DNA of 64,000 nucleotides, taken from the NCBI GenBank assembly GCA_030549495.1, contig JAUIRK010000664.1, forward strand, positions 333,001-397,000, given 5' to 3'. This DNA is from Nectonema munidae. Taxonomy: Eukaryota > Nematomorpha > Nectonematoida > Nectonematidae. Below, piece after piece: positions 12,901 to 23,383 of the stretch. Position 1 is the stretch's first letter. Each line of letters starts with the position of its first letter. The notes beneath the pieces are model-generated. The model worked only from the letters and a program-made list of their open reading frames with translations. It made no database searches and had not been told where the DNA came from. The translations under genes were made by a program, and so were the position numbers.

Positions 12901-12972
12901 CCACATCCCTTTTAATTTGTCTATCGTCAATGTCTTTGACTTGATTGACTTTTGAAACTGGTTCTTTCGTTC
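3627..12972 (-). CDS. Zinc-finger gene A of a three-copy tandem array
   Basis: Multi-exon minus-strand gene, paralogous to genes B and C. Recovered exons in transcript order are 12596-12972, 10380-10454, 10239-10316, 4383-4576 and 3627-3962, with 2120-2359 as a possible further exon. They encode an acidic N-terminal region, a first finger (C-x2-C-x12-H-x5-H across the first intron), a second finger (CAVC across the second intron, then H-x5-H), and a third finger (LCLCCGFST with HLTSLSH). Lengths and phases match B and C exactly for the 75- and 78-nt exons. The first coding exon and the two small linker exons were not found. Introns carry a dead piggyBac and a deleted hAT. U1/matrin-type fingers usually bind RNA or DNA; the role of this family is unknown to me. 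Confidence 0.7.
4383..4576 (-). CDS. Gene A exon 7, third zinc finger
   Basis: The exon is 194 nt, entered in phase 1 after TTTTCTAG and left in phase 0 at GTAAGCCC. It reads LKFVVTVYCAYPYF, then LCLCCGFST, and ends HLTSLSHLRASV. The signature C-x2-C-G-F and H-x5-H is shared with B (19321-19496, WCSACGF and HAASRIH) and C (38231-38439, VCIACGF and HLYKLDH). The residues between the Cys and His pairs vary in length and sequence, so the metal ligands are conserved while the loop is not. Confidence 0.8.
5688..6276 (+). mobile_element. Internally deleted hAT transposon, GTF2IRD2-like
   Basis: The ends are inverted repeats: CAGCCATGTCAAAC on the left and GTTTGACATGTCTG on the right, both with GGCCC-type motifs just inside, as in the hAT branch to which GTF2IRD2-like transposases belong. 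The left part (about 5770-5900) still reads like the C-terminus of such a transposase, with LTDFHLSSLIKVRTAQ and PDIAKIVNNKRCQ. The copy therefore looks like a 5' end fused to the 3' end after loss of most of the coding region. No clean 8-bp target duplication is visible. It sits in a large intron of gene A. Confidence 0.65.
6405..8670 (+). mobile_element. Dead piggyBac transposon
   Basis: The left end is TTAA (6401-6404) followed by CACTAGAACGCC, a typical piggyBac-like terminus, with a second partial copy of the motif near 6568-6600 (ACTAGAACGCCCC ... TTGACCC). The coding region runs from about 6800 to 8413. The right end is only approximate; a decayed GGCGT...TTAA lies near 8665-8685. The element lies in the intron between the 78-nt exon and the third-finger exon of gene A, in the antisense orientation to the gene. 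Confidence 0.8.
6804..8413 (+). pseudogene. piggyBac transposase pseudogene (DDE_Tnp_1_7)
   Basis: Recognisable blocks in order on the plus strand are an acidic Ser-rich N-terminus, CIDEQLFPSKTRCHFTQF near 7500, KPDKYGQKMWFLVDVKTKY and LLNGFPYLDQ near 7560-7640, then YQGKRNKNVLLLSS, YNQTKYGEDILDQMARKYSV and RRWPVPPF at 7900-8100. The C-terminal Cys-rich piece QCDNCKKIVCGKC is near 8340-8385. This is the catalytic domain plus Cys-rich tail of piggyBac transposases, which cut and paste at TTAA. The blocks lie in different frames and carry several stops, for example around 6948 and 7330, so the gene is inactive. Confidence 0.85.
9375..9430. repeat. Dispersed repeat, copy 1 (inverted copy at 23011-23069)
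   Basis: The segment containing TACCATCTGTCCAGCTATGG and TTATGGATGCGAT recurs in inverted orientation at 23011-23069 with only a handful of differences. The upstream 200 bases are less AT-rich than the surroundings and contain GGGATCGATTCCCGATC, which resembles a tRNA B-box region, so a tRNA-derived SINE is possible. The family is not recognised. Confidence 0.5.
10239..10316 (-). CDS. Gene A exon 4, second half of finger 2
   Basis: The exon is 78 nt, phase 0 on both sides (acceptor ...GCGA-side TTAG, donor GTAAAAAT). It reads VCDVSFYFDIITEKFEE then HEISIQHQW. B has LCGEYYYFNIITNEYED then HSNHYTHKW and C has MCDEDYYYNILTQKYDN then HNERQSHKW. The single Cys at position 2 pairs with the Cys three residues before the exon junction, so the finger is C-x2-C-x15-H-x5-H. 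All three copies have exactly 26 codons here, which argues for purifying selection on the finger. Confidence 0.8.
10380..10454 (-). CDS. Gene A exon 3, His half of finger 1 and start of finger 2
   Basis: The exon is 75 nt, phase 0 on both sides, with acceptor TTTATTAG and the less usual donor GTCAGC. It reads SVEIHSRKPSHYEKL then TLADMSRFCA. The equivalent residues in B are NMEAHLKLVSHLKKL then KENKLAKYCK, and in C IMEKHIKQYSHLNKL then KENNLFRYCQ. The H-x5-H pair completes finger 1 begun in the preceding exon, and the Cys two residues from the end begins finger 2. Confidence 0.78.
10646..10770. repeat. Short MITE-like element with CGTCTG motifs
   Basis: The left end, TTAACCCGTTAACGCCCATG, and the reverse complement of the right end, TTACCCATTGACGACC, match at most positions. 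This gives a roughly 125-bp inverted-repeat element. Inside, (A/T)TCGTCTG is repeated. The same internal motif and a similar right end (AAATGGGTTAA) recur at about 14420-14502, and the motif alone occurs twice near 55577-55612. No transposase is associated. Confidence 0.4.
12596..12972 (-). CDS. Gene A exon 2, acidic region and CxxC of finger 1
   Basis: The exon is 377 nt, entered in phase 1 after TGTTTTAG and left in phase 0 at GTAAGATC. It encodes about 125 residues: a charged region, KKIEVIQIDDEDDED, a Ser-rich stretch and finally VFHCKFCNVVFQDSK. The last part is the CxxC half of finger 1 and aligns with LFVCEYCKTFFSKIE of B and MLCQFCKTVFLSHN of C. The hydrophobic VIQI followed by an acidic run is the classic shape of a SUMO-interaction motif; this is a pattern match only. 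Neither B nor C has it at the same place. Confidence 0.75.
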
Positions 12973-15524
12973 CTAAAACATTGATCAAAAAAGTTGAAAA
13001 TATGGAATAAACTAAAATGCAGGAAAGATGTAAAAACTATTTTTGTAACAATTTAATTATAATTTTTATAAATTTTGCACTAAAGCCTAGCTCCTTTGGT
13101 TAATTCTTTGATATCCAGATATAGTACACATGTGTGTTTAGAAGCAAAATGTGAAAAACACTCATTTATGAGACACCCTTAATAATGGATTCATTAATTA
13201 TAATGGAGAAAGTTCTCCATTATAGTACTTAAGATGCAGAGTGGCTGTTGATTTGGTTTTTTAGAGTAAAAATCATAATTTTTTTATTGATTAAATATTA
13301 TAACTAAATGATCAAATAAATATCTGAGAATTATCAGAACTAATTAATCAAACAAAAATTTAAGATTATTACTTACATTTAGACGAAAAGATGATCCGAT
13401 TAAATATCAAAAGTCTGATCACAAGTTCTTTTTCTCTAATCATGATATGCACAAATTCCTATAACACTTTTAGTTAAGGATTTCTTTTAATTTTTAAACA
13501 AAATTTTAAATATTTCATCTCATTCACAAAATGTCTTTATTTACTTTTTCTTGGCATTTTCGTCAAAATCCCTTTTATAAATAATTCCCCTCGCTTTCTA
13601 ATTTTCAAAAATTAAAAATGTTGCTAGCAGAAGAAGGAAATTTCAAGAATGAATTTTTTTCTAATATGATTCCTTAAAATTCAGTAATTTATTAATAAAA
13701 AAGGGTCGTTTTGGGTTACGTTTTTGTTAATTAAATGACTTTTTTATATTAATTTTAAAGTTCAACATTTGATGATCGCCCTTGTTATAACGTAGCTAAT
13801 CTAATTATAGAGTTAGACAGCATATCCTAAACATACTTACACTATGGACTTTTAACCGCAAGTTCAGAATCAATATGAATATTCAACAATTCGATTAAAA
13901 ATTTCTATATTCACATTCAAGAAAATATATTGATTTATTAAATACCCAAGTTTATGATTACCTTTTATTTTTGTATTTTTGCATAAATTTGCGTCAATAA
14001 AATTGTTAAACCAAAATCTAAAGTTCAAATGCAATTACAAAGTGATGATTGTTGATTTGCAAGTCTTGAAAATATTTGGTCTCTAAAGACACGTAACTGG
14101 ATTTAGGTGGATCGTGAATAGGAAGCATTATCATCCCTCCAACAAATCTCAAAATACATCAAGGCGCATCAACAATTGATATTTATTGGGAGTCTTCAAA
14201 ATTTTTGTAAAATTCTTTAAAAGTTTGGAATCTAACTTGTGAATGTGATGAAGATGAACACTAAGTTTAGCTATTCTACATATCACAAGTTCTTGTTATA
14301 CCTTTTTTCTTCAGTCCGCCACTCAATTTCGTAAATAAGTAAAATGCATAAAAAATAATGAGTGAGAGATGATGATGCATTTGATAAGTTTGTCAGAAAT
14401 GAAGAAATACTTCATCTTCGTCTGCTTTTTTCAATGACTTTGAATATAAATCGTCTGCGTTTTTTAGATATCGTCTGCTTTGCTTGGCCTTAAATGGGTT
14501 AAAACACTTTTCGAAATTGTAAGCTGTACATTCTTGTATGGATCCCAGAAGAATATACGGTGAAACTTTTACAGATTGGGACGGATCTTGATGTCTTTAT
14601 TAGAGGAGTGGCTTTATTGAACATTTATTTTGGACATGTACGCAATAAAGAGTGTCCGCAGGAAGAAGTAAAATTATTTTTCATTGATCTTGATTAAATG
14701 TATCATATTCCTTTTATCAAACAACAGAGCATGCATTTAAAACTTCCTTTGCTGTCTATATAGAATTTGAAAGAAAGAAAAGATTGCATCCATTTATTTC
14801 TTAGCAAGACCTTACTTTAGTTGAAAATTGATATGTTGGATTAGAATTCAAATTATCTTTCTTGACATATCTTCTTTCGAACAAAAACAAAATAGAGAAT
14901 CAAATAAGAGGTTGAATAAAAGAGTTTTAAACGATTAAAAGTATAAAAATCAATGAAAACGTGGATAAAAAAAGGAATTTGTTTCAATAAAACAACAGAG
15001 TAGTGTAGGGAAATTAATGATCCATGGACATTTACTCATTTTTATAAAACAATCTAAAGAAAAATCTAGAATGAAATGAAAATAGGAATTTTAATTGAGT
15101 AACAAACGTAATGAAATTTATCGTCATTATAACATCGCATGTTAAAAAATTCAAAATACTTCAAGGTAAGAATGTTATAGAAAATAGGAAACACAAATCG
15201 ATCAATTTTGTATAGAAAAGATGCAGAGATGGACCTAAAGAGAAGAGCAAAAATAAGCGTAAAGAAAATGCTTTCAGAGAAAGTTTTTTGAAAGTATCAA
15301 TTCAGATTTTTATTTAATTCTAAAAAATAAAACCTAAGAAAAAGGAATGTTTGATAAAGAAAAATATCCAATGTTAAAAAATGTTTAGGCCAATTTAAAG
15401 AAGCGATATTATAAATATAGAATTAGAAGAAAATAAGATTATATGTGATTGTTATGCAGCAGTTATCATATGGAATCAAGTTGGATTTTTCATAAAGAAC
15501 CTTTTTCACAGATAAATATTTGAC
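12973..15524. other. Spacer between genes A and B
   Basis: This interval is AT-rich and contains no frame I can assign. It should hold the first coding exon and promoter of gene A, since the paralogous C gene starts with a 17-codon exon only 53 bp upstream of its second exon, but I could not single it out. A perfect 12-bp-arm palindrome around GGAGAAAGTTCTCC lies at 13199-13224. A copy of the CGTCTG repeat lies at about 14420-14502. Confidence 0.5.
14420..14502. repeat. Second copy of the CGTCTG MITE-like repeat
   Basis: Three CGTCTGC motifs (near 14429, 14452 and 14472) precede the terminus CTTAAATGGGTTAA. This resembles the right end of the 10646-10770 element. The left end is not resolved. 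Confidence 0.35.
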
Positions 15525-15580
15525 CTATCGCGCAAAACTCTTTACAAATATACCTCCATTTGGCACACCACTGTACACAC
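15525..15580 (-). CDS. Gene B putative terminal exon
   Basis: After the donor at 15674 (GTAATG), a 94-bp intron ending CATTTTCCAG leads to a 56-nt exon that reads VYSGVPNGGIFVKSFAR and stops. The phase-1 junction fits and regenerates a Ser codon. The alternative is read-through of exon 15675-16434 to a stop at 15490, which would add a Cys- and aromatic-rich stretch that looks like translated intron. Confidence 0.5.
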
Positions 15581-18500
15581 CTGGAAAATGTAGTCCTAAA
15601 CTTAAATACAAAATGTGAGATGTTATGAAAATAAAAAATGCCACAAGTATGATAAGTAAAAACGCTAGCATTACTTGAATGGGATCTTTTGACTGCATCA
15701 AGGCTACTACGGTGATGGTGTTTGTGGTGTTGATGACGCTTGTCAACTTTGTTCAAAAATGACGATGAAGTTGAGCATTTTTCTTTGGCACACGGCGAAA
15801 TATCAGTTTCAGTTTTAAAAGCTTGCTTAGTTGGTTCACCACTCCGAATAGGTAGTTTTTGGTTCTTCTCATTGATGATATATTTTTTGGAATCTTCTTT
15901 CTTCTGAGTAATACTAGTTCCAGATTTTTTACATTTCTCTGAAATTATTTTAATTTCACTTAAATCTTCACTATTAGTTGAAACAGCTTCTTGACATTTT
16001 TCTTCAAGAGAACCCATTTTCTTTACACCTGAAGAAATCTCTAGTGAAGGGATTCCAATCTTAGAGGATGAAAAACCCTTTCCATCACTGATATCATTGG
16101 TGGAAACTGGTAACTTCTCTTTTTTGTGATTGGCTACTTCAACAAGATCAGTGATCAATTGAAAGAAAAAGCTTTTGGGGTCATCACCCAAAAGTAGTTT
16201 GTTCTCCTCCATTGATGGCAAATAGTGATTCTTCATTAAAATATTTTCTTGGATTACATGTGCATTAATTTGACTTCTTGAAATGCGTGGAAAAACGATT
16301 TTTTCCACGGTTTTAAACAGGACAAATGTTTCATCCACTTTTGAGATATGGCCAAGCTTTCTGACTTCACTTTGAAGAATTTCCCGTTCAAAGTGTTCCA
16401 ATGAGGCAAGAAGAAATTTCATATCCATCAGCTTCTGTAGTATAATTTTAAATAAATGATAGAAAGAAAGAAGTTATTAATACATATACTATATATTAGT
16501 GATAATACATCAAATATAACATAGTTCTAAACCAGTGGTTTCCTACATTTACGCACTAGCGATCCCTTATCAAGAAGCTTCCCGCAACCTCCTACTATAA
16601 GCAGTGTGATTATTAATTATATTTTTGTCAAGGAAAATGGAAGAAAGATGTAACGCAAAATTTTTCAGGAATCTTTAAGCAGGTTTAGCGGCATTAGTGC
16701 GATATTTACAGTTGAATTTCAGCAGCGGGCTTTGAAATTCTTAGTCTAATGTTTGTTAGATCCTGTCTCATGCCATCTACAAGATCCGATCTGTTTCTAC
16801 TTCTTGTTCTTAAATTGACAAGAGTTGATGAAAACCCTGCCTCATATTTGTATTTTATATGAACACTCATAAAGCGCACCAGAACTGAGCTAATTGAATC
16901 AAGAATTGTTCTTGTATTTCATCTGGGATGCCAGATAAATGAAGTTGAGAACAAAATTTATTACTTTTTCAAGATCCTGTTCTTCTCGTAGTTCAGTAAA
17001 AAGTAGAATTTTAGTAGCCTTAACTTTGAAGAACTGATCTCGACCTGAGATCATGCGTGAATCCAGAAGGTTTTTCATAAATAAGGATGTTTCCAAGAAT
17101 AGTTTTCCGACGCCAGTTCTGTAGTTTAAAAAAAGGTTAGATCACTGTGAAAAACGAGAATATGCGTTTGCTTCCCTAGAAATTTCAAATTTAGTTTCTT
17201 CTAGTGATGATATATCATATAGCAAATGATACAATACGTTTCTTAATCCATGCCTTATTTTTGGAGCATTTTCATTTGAGGACTGAATAAAATAGCGATG
17301 ATACAACTCACTGACAAGCCTTTGACCATTAAGACATGTTTCTTTTCGTTTAAAAAATCGGAAAGTTTATTTGCGTGTTCTGGCCGTTTTTTTAAAGGTG
17401 ATATTCAAGTTGTATGCCATCATTGGCTCTCCACCCAAGACCACATAACGCATTGTGGCTTCTGGATGCAACAATATTAAATCATGTCTCATTTATCAAA
17501 TAAAAAAGGTTTATAAATAAGTTTATCAAATAATATTTTTTAAGAAGTCCAACGGTATTTGAATAATCCTTGTTACTGATTTTTCATCTGAAATAATCTC
17601 TTTATTTTTTGTATATACATTTATTCAGCTGATAGTTATCTTGTGACTGGCTGAACAAAATTGCGGTAGCACATCATTATATGTCGACGCTGAAATTTGA
17701 AACCTATTTAGTTTTCATAACAAAGTCTAAGTTCAGTTTCTTCGTATAACAATTTATTTTGTGTAAATGTACATTGTACAAGTATATTGATTTATATCTC
17801 CAATACTAGCATGTAGAAACGATACAATAAACCTTCTCAAAAATTTTCTAGGTGCGGCTTTGCAAAGAGATAACAAATACGTAAGTTTTTCATTTTCGAC
17901 AAACTTCTGCTTCATTAATCCGTCCAAATGAAATGGGAACAAACAAAATTATTGTATTGGAAAAAGAATTGTAATGAGATCAAAAATGGCTAAAGCCTAT
18001 AAATGTAATGATGGCAAATTAGTATCATCGCAAGTCTTTTTGGAAAAGGTTAGACGAGCAATCCATTAAAGTTGCACGACGTCCTGGTGGTTTAGCGCTA
18101 ACTGGTTGGGAACGCCTGTTCTAGACTGACAACATTCTGTCTAGAATACCTATAGTTTGTAGACTAAAACATGGCAGACAAATAGAGCCAATCTTAGTTG
18201 TTTCAAAGAAACCAAAGCTTTAAAAATAAAACCTCCCATTCCATCACCTTCCACAATCTTAAAGAAAAGAATAGTTTGTGCTTGGATATTAAGTCATTGA
18301 AAAATACGATTTATAACACACAACTTTCATAAATTAATATATCACAAAAATCTTCGGAGGTAATATTCTTTCACTAATAATTTTTTGTCTTTAAGATGAT
18401 TGATATCGATTTCAAAATTAGGACAAATGTTGAGAAGAACATATTTATTCTTGTACAAATTTTGCAAAGTAAATTGAAACAAATTAGATTAGTTAAATTT

Positions 18501-21500
18501 TAAGGATTGTTACATCATTCCTCTTCAGAGTTAAGACAGCTGCAACTTTATATTGCTTCCATTAAAAAAGTTAAAAATCAACGCTTTCTCAATATTTTTG
18601 CGAGAAAGATTCATGTTAAGATTTATAAAACTAATCCATCTCAGTGATGAATTTTCCTATATAACGTTAAGAGCGAGCAATCTTAAAGTTTGTAATTTTA
18701 CGATTCCTTATGCATTTAAGAGAAAATTTGTTAGCAAGAATCCATTTTTTATGTAAAGACAAGTTATTTGCTAAGAATTATAGTCTTGGTGAGTAGCGAT
18801 AAAGATAAGATGATTAACGAACTTTGATAAAGATAAAAAACCGTATGTTCTAAATTAGCAATTTTCAATCTAGGAAAAGAAATTTTGTTTTGAGCTTTTA
18901 TAAAAAAAAAAAAATTAAAGAATCAAAAATTATTGTAAAAGAATAATCAAGTAAATAAAATTTGTTCGAAGATATGAATCATTTTTATTACAAGTATGGT
19001 ATTAAAGTATGGTCTTTTTTATTACAGGATGACAGAGTACACTGTAGTTGAACTCAATGATATGAGCGGTAAGAAATTTTTGAATAATTGTTTTTGTTTG
19101 CAATCAAATTATGTGAAAATCGAGCAAATCATTGAAACTTAAGATTATTACTACAGACAAAATATAAAATACAAGAACAGCGTGAATAAACGGGCATATA
19201 TAGGTATACGGAGTTTCAAGCAAGATTACAGATGAGCACTTATAAAATGATTCTAGATGATGGACTTATCTTAATCCTACTACACATACAGATATATAGA
19301 TTTAAAAGAATGAAGCATACAATGATATTTTTGACGTGGATTCTAGACGCCGCGTGATTGGCTATTTCTTGCAATGGAATCAACGACGTAGCTTTAGCGT
19401 CTTCCAAAGCACAAGAAGACAGGAAGCCACACGCTGAACACCAGAAATAATGAAGCGTAGTGGGAGATCGTACAACTTTAAACAAATACTCAGTACCTGA
19501 AAACAGAGTCAAGAAAAATAAGGATCACAGTTGAGAAAAATAATCCCCATGCTATTAATCACGCATTAAATGAAGGGTACACTTCTGAAGTGCAGTTTTT
19601 TTAAATATTTTTTCATTTTTTGCTAATAAAAATTAAAAAAAATTATTTTGCTTAAAAAAGGGAAAACTTAAAACATGAAAAAGAAAACGTCGAGGGAATT
19701 TTTTTTTATAGTATATGCAATTAAATAACATTCTGTCTCCACACCTCCAATACTTTCAACAAGGTGCCTCTTTGGAAAATATGATGATCACCAGCAACTA
19801 GACGGCAGTTGAAATCCAAACGAGAGGACCTCAAAAATTCTTATAGTGTGATTTGGCACACAAGGTGACATTGACATGGGCTAATAACATAAAAAGATCA
19901 GCGCAGAGTTTTCGGTAAATGATGATGAGAAAGTATGGAAGTACTTATGAAGTAATGTATTGAAAATATATTGTTTATGATATGCTTCATAAAGAAAGGT
20001 AATCCTTAATGATACGTGAATAAAATATAATTTGAAACTTTGTATTCTATCCTATGTTTGTCGGCAAAGAAACACTCAACTTTCAAAGATTAACTGATCC
20101 AAAATTGCAAAATCAACAATGTATATTAAAAAAAAATGAATTTTTATAACTTTGTTCTTTGTCAGAGATGCTCACCTTTTTAATCCGAGAAACCCATTTG
20201 ATTAATTGTCAATATTCTAACCCTCACTTCACATTTCCAAAATTATCTTCCTAAAAATTTGTGATTAATTTTTTGGTCAAAATTAATATTCAAAATAATC
20301 ACAAATGTCAAAATTCTTCAAATTTTATCTGCTAGTGTTCTGTGGTACACATTTAATAACCAATAAATATACGGGTTGATTTTTATACTCAAATAAAAAT
20401 ATCTCCTCAGTTGGAATCTGTCGGTTTGTGGTCTCCAATTATTCCTCTTTCACATAGAAACTGTTCAATTATTACAAATGAGGGAATTCGCCCCCAGCTG
20501 ATAACGATTATTCTATGCTTATAGCAGCTTTAATAAATTGAATATGACCGCAAATTTTTGAAGTAGATAACAATAATTGATACCGATGAATTTTTGGGAA
20601 TCTTGCAAAATAGTTTTGGCCAAAACTTTCACCTTTGGGTGCAAAAGCGCAATAAGATTTGTGGAGCCTAAAAAAAGGATGAACAAATGAATCAGAACAT
20701 TTATTTATATTTATTTTCTCTTACCACCAAACAATTTGACAATTTTGTTCTAAAAAAATTAAAAAGTGATTAAAACAAAACAAAGATCTAAAGTCCAGCA
20801 TACCCATTTGTGAGTGTAATGATTTGAGTGATCTTCATACTCATTTGTAATGATGTTAAAGTAATAGTACTCACCACATAACTAAAAAGAAAAAAATTTC
20901 ATAAATGAGGAAGCATCCTAAAACTGAATCACTTTTTAGCTGATCAAAATAATCTTATTTTAATATTCATTAGTCGAATAAGAAGTAAAACAAATTAGTT
21001 AGCGTATAACTCGCTTAAAATGATCTAAATGGATGTAGTGAAAAAATGTGATTAAATCATTCAGAAAACTTCTGTTTGAGAGAGAATTTGAACAGTACAA
21101 CAAACATTTTTAAAAGAGGAAAATATCCATTAAATTTATAGACAAGCAATTGTTCTTTCACATAAATATACTTTGTTGTTGTTGTTGTCGGCTACACTCA
21201 TTGGTCATTGTGATTCCCAAATGACAAATGAACCCTAACGCTGAAGCATCCACGCCTACAGGACTATGTGAAAGGTCTTCCCTTCTCCGATTGATTAATA
21301 TAAATATGATTTCCTCTTCTAAATCGACTGTTTGGTAGTATACCATTTCTGCACAAATCCTTGAAGATATAAACTACGATTTTATTCGATATCTTCTCTT
21401 GCATTCCATTATCATCCATGACTTTTATAAAAGCTTCAATAGCCAAAACCGCTCTATCACACAATGTTTGAATAAGGGCAGCAAAAGATGACCTCTAAAT

Positions 21501-22768
21501 CATCCTTCAAAAATTAACCTACCGGATTAAAAAAATTCGCCTAAAAATTATTATATATTAACTGTTCCCAGTATTCCCTTTTTGAAAAGGCGCGATCTTT
21601 AGGTAAAATCTTTTACTTGTTTTCCTTTTTATTATTTTATTCTTCGAGCCATTTTCTAGATTGACCTACATCATCTTCAGAATCAATGTTTCTACATAAA
21701 TCAAATGCATCTTTCATTGTAAAATCCGAAGTGATGATCTAATAGAAGAGAACTTTGAATTTTGAATGTATTCGATACTTATAATACCTAGCAGAAACCT
21801 AGGAAGTGTTTTCTGATTTTATATGATAAATTGATGTCGAATAAAAAATTTTAATAGCAGTAGTGTCTGTTTTTAAGCTGAAAATGGTCTACTATTTAAT
21901 TTTAAATGCTCCAATAATTCAGAAAAAGGATATAATTGCATATGGGATAGACTTCTAAATATTTGTTTGCCCATAAAACCATTATCCAGCATTTTTAAAT
22001 CGATTGTTGAAAATATGAAACAATAGTTTGACCTTTATAAAAAGTATCAATAAAGAATTATTAAACCGTTAGAGACGAGAATAATCAGACAAAAAACAAA
22101 GAAGCAGAAGATTTGTATAATAAAAAATATTTCTCAACAAAGAAACTTTTATTTTTAAAAACTTTAAACTTATTTTTAAGAAACTTTTATTTTGTTAAAT
22201 CAACTTTAAAAGCAATAAAATAATTGACCAAAATTTTTGCCTTTTGAAATAATATAAAATCTTTTAATTTGTATTACAAGATTTAAATGTCTTACTTTGC
22301 AGTACTTTGCAAGTTTATTCTCCTTCAGTTTTTTCAAATGAGAAACGAGTTTCAAGTGTGCCTCCATATTCTGAAACATAAAATTTAAAAATATTGAATT
22401 CAACATCCCTTGAAGAGAGAGAAGAGACATGGTTAGTACTAAGTTTCGTCAAAACTCGAAGAGATATAACACCAAAGTATTGTGGTTAATTACCTCTATT
22501 TTTGAGAAAAAAGTTTTGCAATATTCACACACGAAAAGCTTCGGAAGATCTGGAGCAGGAGTAGTAGGTGCAACAACATCAAATGAAGTGGTTTGCCCGC
22601 CTTTGACAGAGAAATCAGTTTCCTTTGCTAATTTAAACTTGCGAATGAAGTATCGATAAGTTATGGATGAAGAAATATTTGTTGGATGAGAAGATCGCAT
22701 ATGTAATGGAATAGCACATGATGATCCCAGATTTCGAAGAGAAGGACGGCACGAAGAACGTTTGGGTG
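15525..22768 (-). CDS. Zinc-finger gene B of the tandem array
   Basis: Minus-strand gene with exons, in transcript order, at 22494-22768, 22296-22370, 20804-20881, 20725-20749, 20584-20667, 19321-19496, 15675-16434 and 15525-15580. The joined frame stays open for about 508 residues and ends at TAG 15525-15527; only the first small exon with the initiator is missing. Order of parts: Ser/Pro-rich N-terminus, finger 1 (VCEYCKTFF with HLKLVSH), finger 2 (CKLC with HSNHYTH), two linker exons (NKIVKLFGG; STNLIALLHPKVKVLAKTIL), finger 3 (WCSACGF with HAASRIH), a charged disordered tail and a His-rich run. Every internal junction keeps the phase seen in C. Function unknown; probably a nuclear nucleic-acid-binding protein, judging only from the finger type. 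Confidence 0.78.
15675..16434 (-). CDS. Gene B exon 8, disordered tail
   Basis: The acceptor CTGCTACAG-type site precedes AAG-CTG-ATG and the frame is open for 253 codons plus one base (donor GTAATG). It begins KLMDMKFLLASLEHFERE, aligned with the start of exon 8 in A and C. It continues as a Lys/Glu/Ser-rich region and ends in a His-rich run (RHQHHKHHHR). C has a comparable His cluster (HRHHGYHHHHK) much further downstream. The phase-1 exit is the same as in C. Confidence 0.8.
16533..18118 (-). mobile_element. hAT transposon inside an intron of gene B
   Basis: The left end is CAGTGGTTTCC and the right end reads GGGAACGCCTG, inverted relatives of each other. The flanking octamers TTCTAAAC (16525-16532) and TTCTAGAC (18119-18126) match at 7 of 8 bases, as expected for an old hAT target duplication. 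The transposase remnant is on the minus strand. Near 16700-16860 it reads KYKYEAGFSSTLVNLRTRSR and RSDLVDGMRQDLTNIRLRI, the C-terminal dimerisation region of ZBED5/SCAND3-like hAT transposases. The 1.6 kb length implies large internal loss. It lies 98 bp upstream of the gene B exon 8 acceptor and in the same sense as the gene. Confidence 0.75.
19321..19496 (-). CDS. Gene B exon 7, third zinc finger
   Basis: The exon is 176 nt, phase 1 in (TGTTTTCAG) and phase 0 out (GTATGC). It reads TEYLFKVVRSPTTLHYF, WCSACGFLSS and, after a spacer, IANHAASRIHVKNII. The ligand set C-x2-C ... H-x5-H is the same as in A and C. Confidence 0.8.
20584..20881 (-). CDS. Gene B exons 4-6 (finger 2 and linker)
   Basis: Three closely spaced exons. 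20804-20881 (78 nt) completes finger 2. 20725-20749 (25 nt) reads NKIVKLFG plus a split Gly. 20584-20667 (84 nt) reads STNLIALLHPKVKVLAKTIL and continues DSQKFI to a second split Gly. The C gene has the same trio: 41276-41353, then 41140-41164 (KVLLNNFG), then 39767-39862 (IHKLLKLLNC...EKHCNLL). The 25-nt exon is the same length in B and C and is too small to be called by an ORF search. Confidence 0.75.
21330..21740 (-). other. Exon-like islands of unknown origin in a gene B intron
   Basis: Two minus-strand stretches look coding but match nothing in A or C. Around 21490-21340 the reading is SSFAALIQTLCDRAVLAIEA and then FIKVMDDNGMQEKISNKIVV. Around 21740-21640 it is ITSDFTMKDAFDLCRNIDSE. Both are preceded by AG and lack a clear connection in frame to the gene B exons. 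They may be remnants of an inserted gene copy. I do not recognise them. Confidence 0.25.
22296..22370 (-). CDS. Gene B exon 3, His half of finger 1
   Basis: The exon is 75 nt, phase 0 both sides (acceptor ATGTTTCAG, donor GTAAGA). It reads NMEAHLKLVSHLKKL, then KENKLAKYCK. It completes finger 1 and carries the first Cys of finger 2. Confidence 0.8.
22494..22768 (-). CDS. Gene B exon 2, N-terminal region and CxxC of finger 1
   Basis: The exon is 275 nt, phase 1 in (CTTTTCTCAG) and phase 0 out (GTAATT). It encodes about 91 residues, basic and Ser/Pro-rich, ending LPKLFVCEYCKTFFSKIE. The upstream initiator exon expected from gene C is not identified. Confidence 0.75.
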
Positions 22769-23010
22769 CTGAGAAAAGAAAAGTGAACATTTAGCAGAGA
22801 CGCTTTCATATGCGCTTTGTGATTGGACTATAAGTACAAAAGTTAAATAAAGATAAATAATGCCCTGTACTTGTTACACGAATTTCCCATTTACTCCTCA
22901 ACTTTCATAGAATTCCTAACAAAAGCCAAAAAATTAATGTGCCAATAAACCTCTATAAAAATATTTTTACTGTTATATGTAATTTTTTTTAAATTGTTTT
23001 AGTTCTTGTT

Positions 23011-23069
23011 ATCGCATCCATACAGAAGAATAATCTTCCAAAGCTGGACAGATGGTAAGGATAGTCAAG
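23011..23069. repeat. Dispersed repeat, copy 2 (inverted relative to 9375-9430)
   Basis: The reverse complement contains TACCATCTGTCCAGCTTTGG and GTATGGATGCGAT, matching the 9375-9430 segment. The similarity fades on both sides. Confidence 0.5.
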
Positions 23070-23383
23070 ATCCTTACTATACTTTTTGTTTGTTTAATTA
23101 TAAGTGATTCATTTGAAACTAAATAACCATTTAACAAAAGTTCAAATTTATAAATAAACGTTTTAAAAAGCATAAACCTATATATTTAATAGGCGATATA
23201 AAAAAGTATTGGGTTTATAAAAGGCCCAATTTTCAATACTGCAAACAAATTTTTTAAAATGTCCCTATAGCAATCGAATGGCCATTTTATTAAAAATTAA
23301 ATATATGCATCTACGAATTTAAATTGCAATATTCACGATAGTTTTTTACCATTGAATTGTCTCCCTTATTAAGTTAGTTTGAC

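Noticed and set aside
15490-15674. Extension of gene B exon 8 to the stop at 15490
   Set aside because: The stretch reads as Cys- and aromatic-rich translated intron, and a good donor with the family's phase precedes it.
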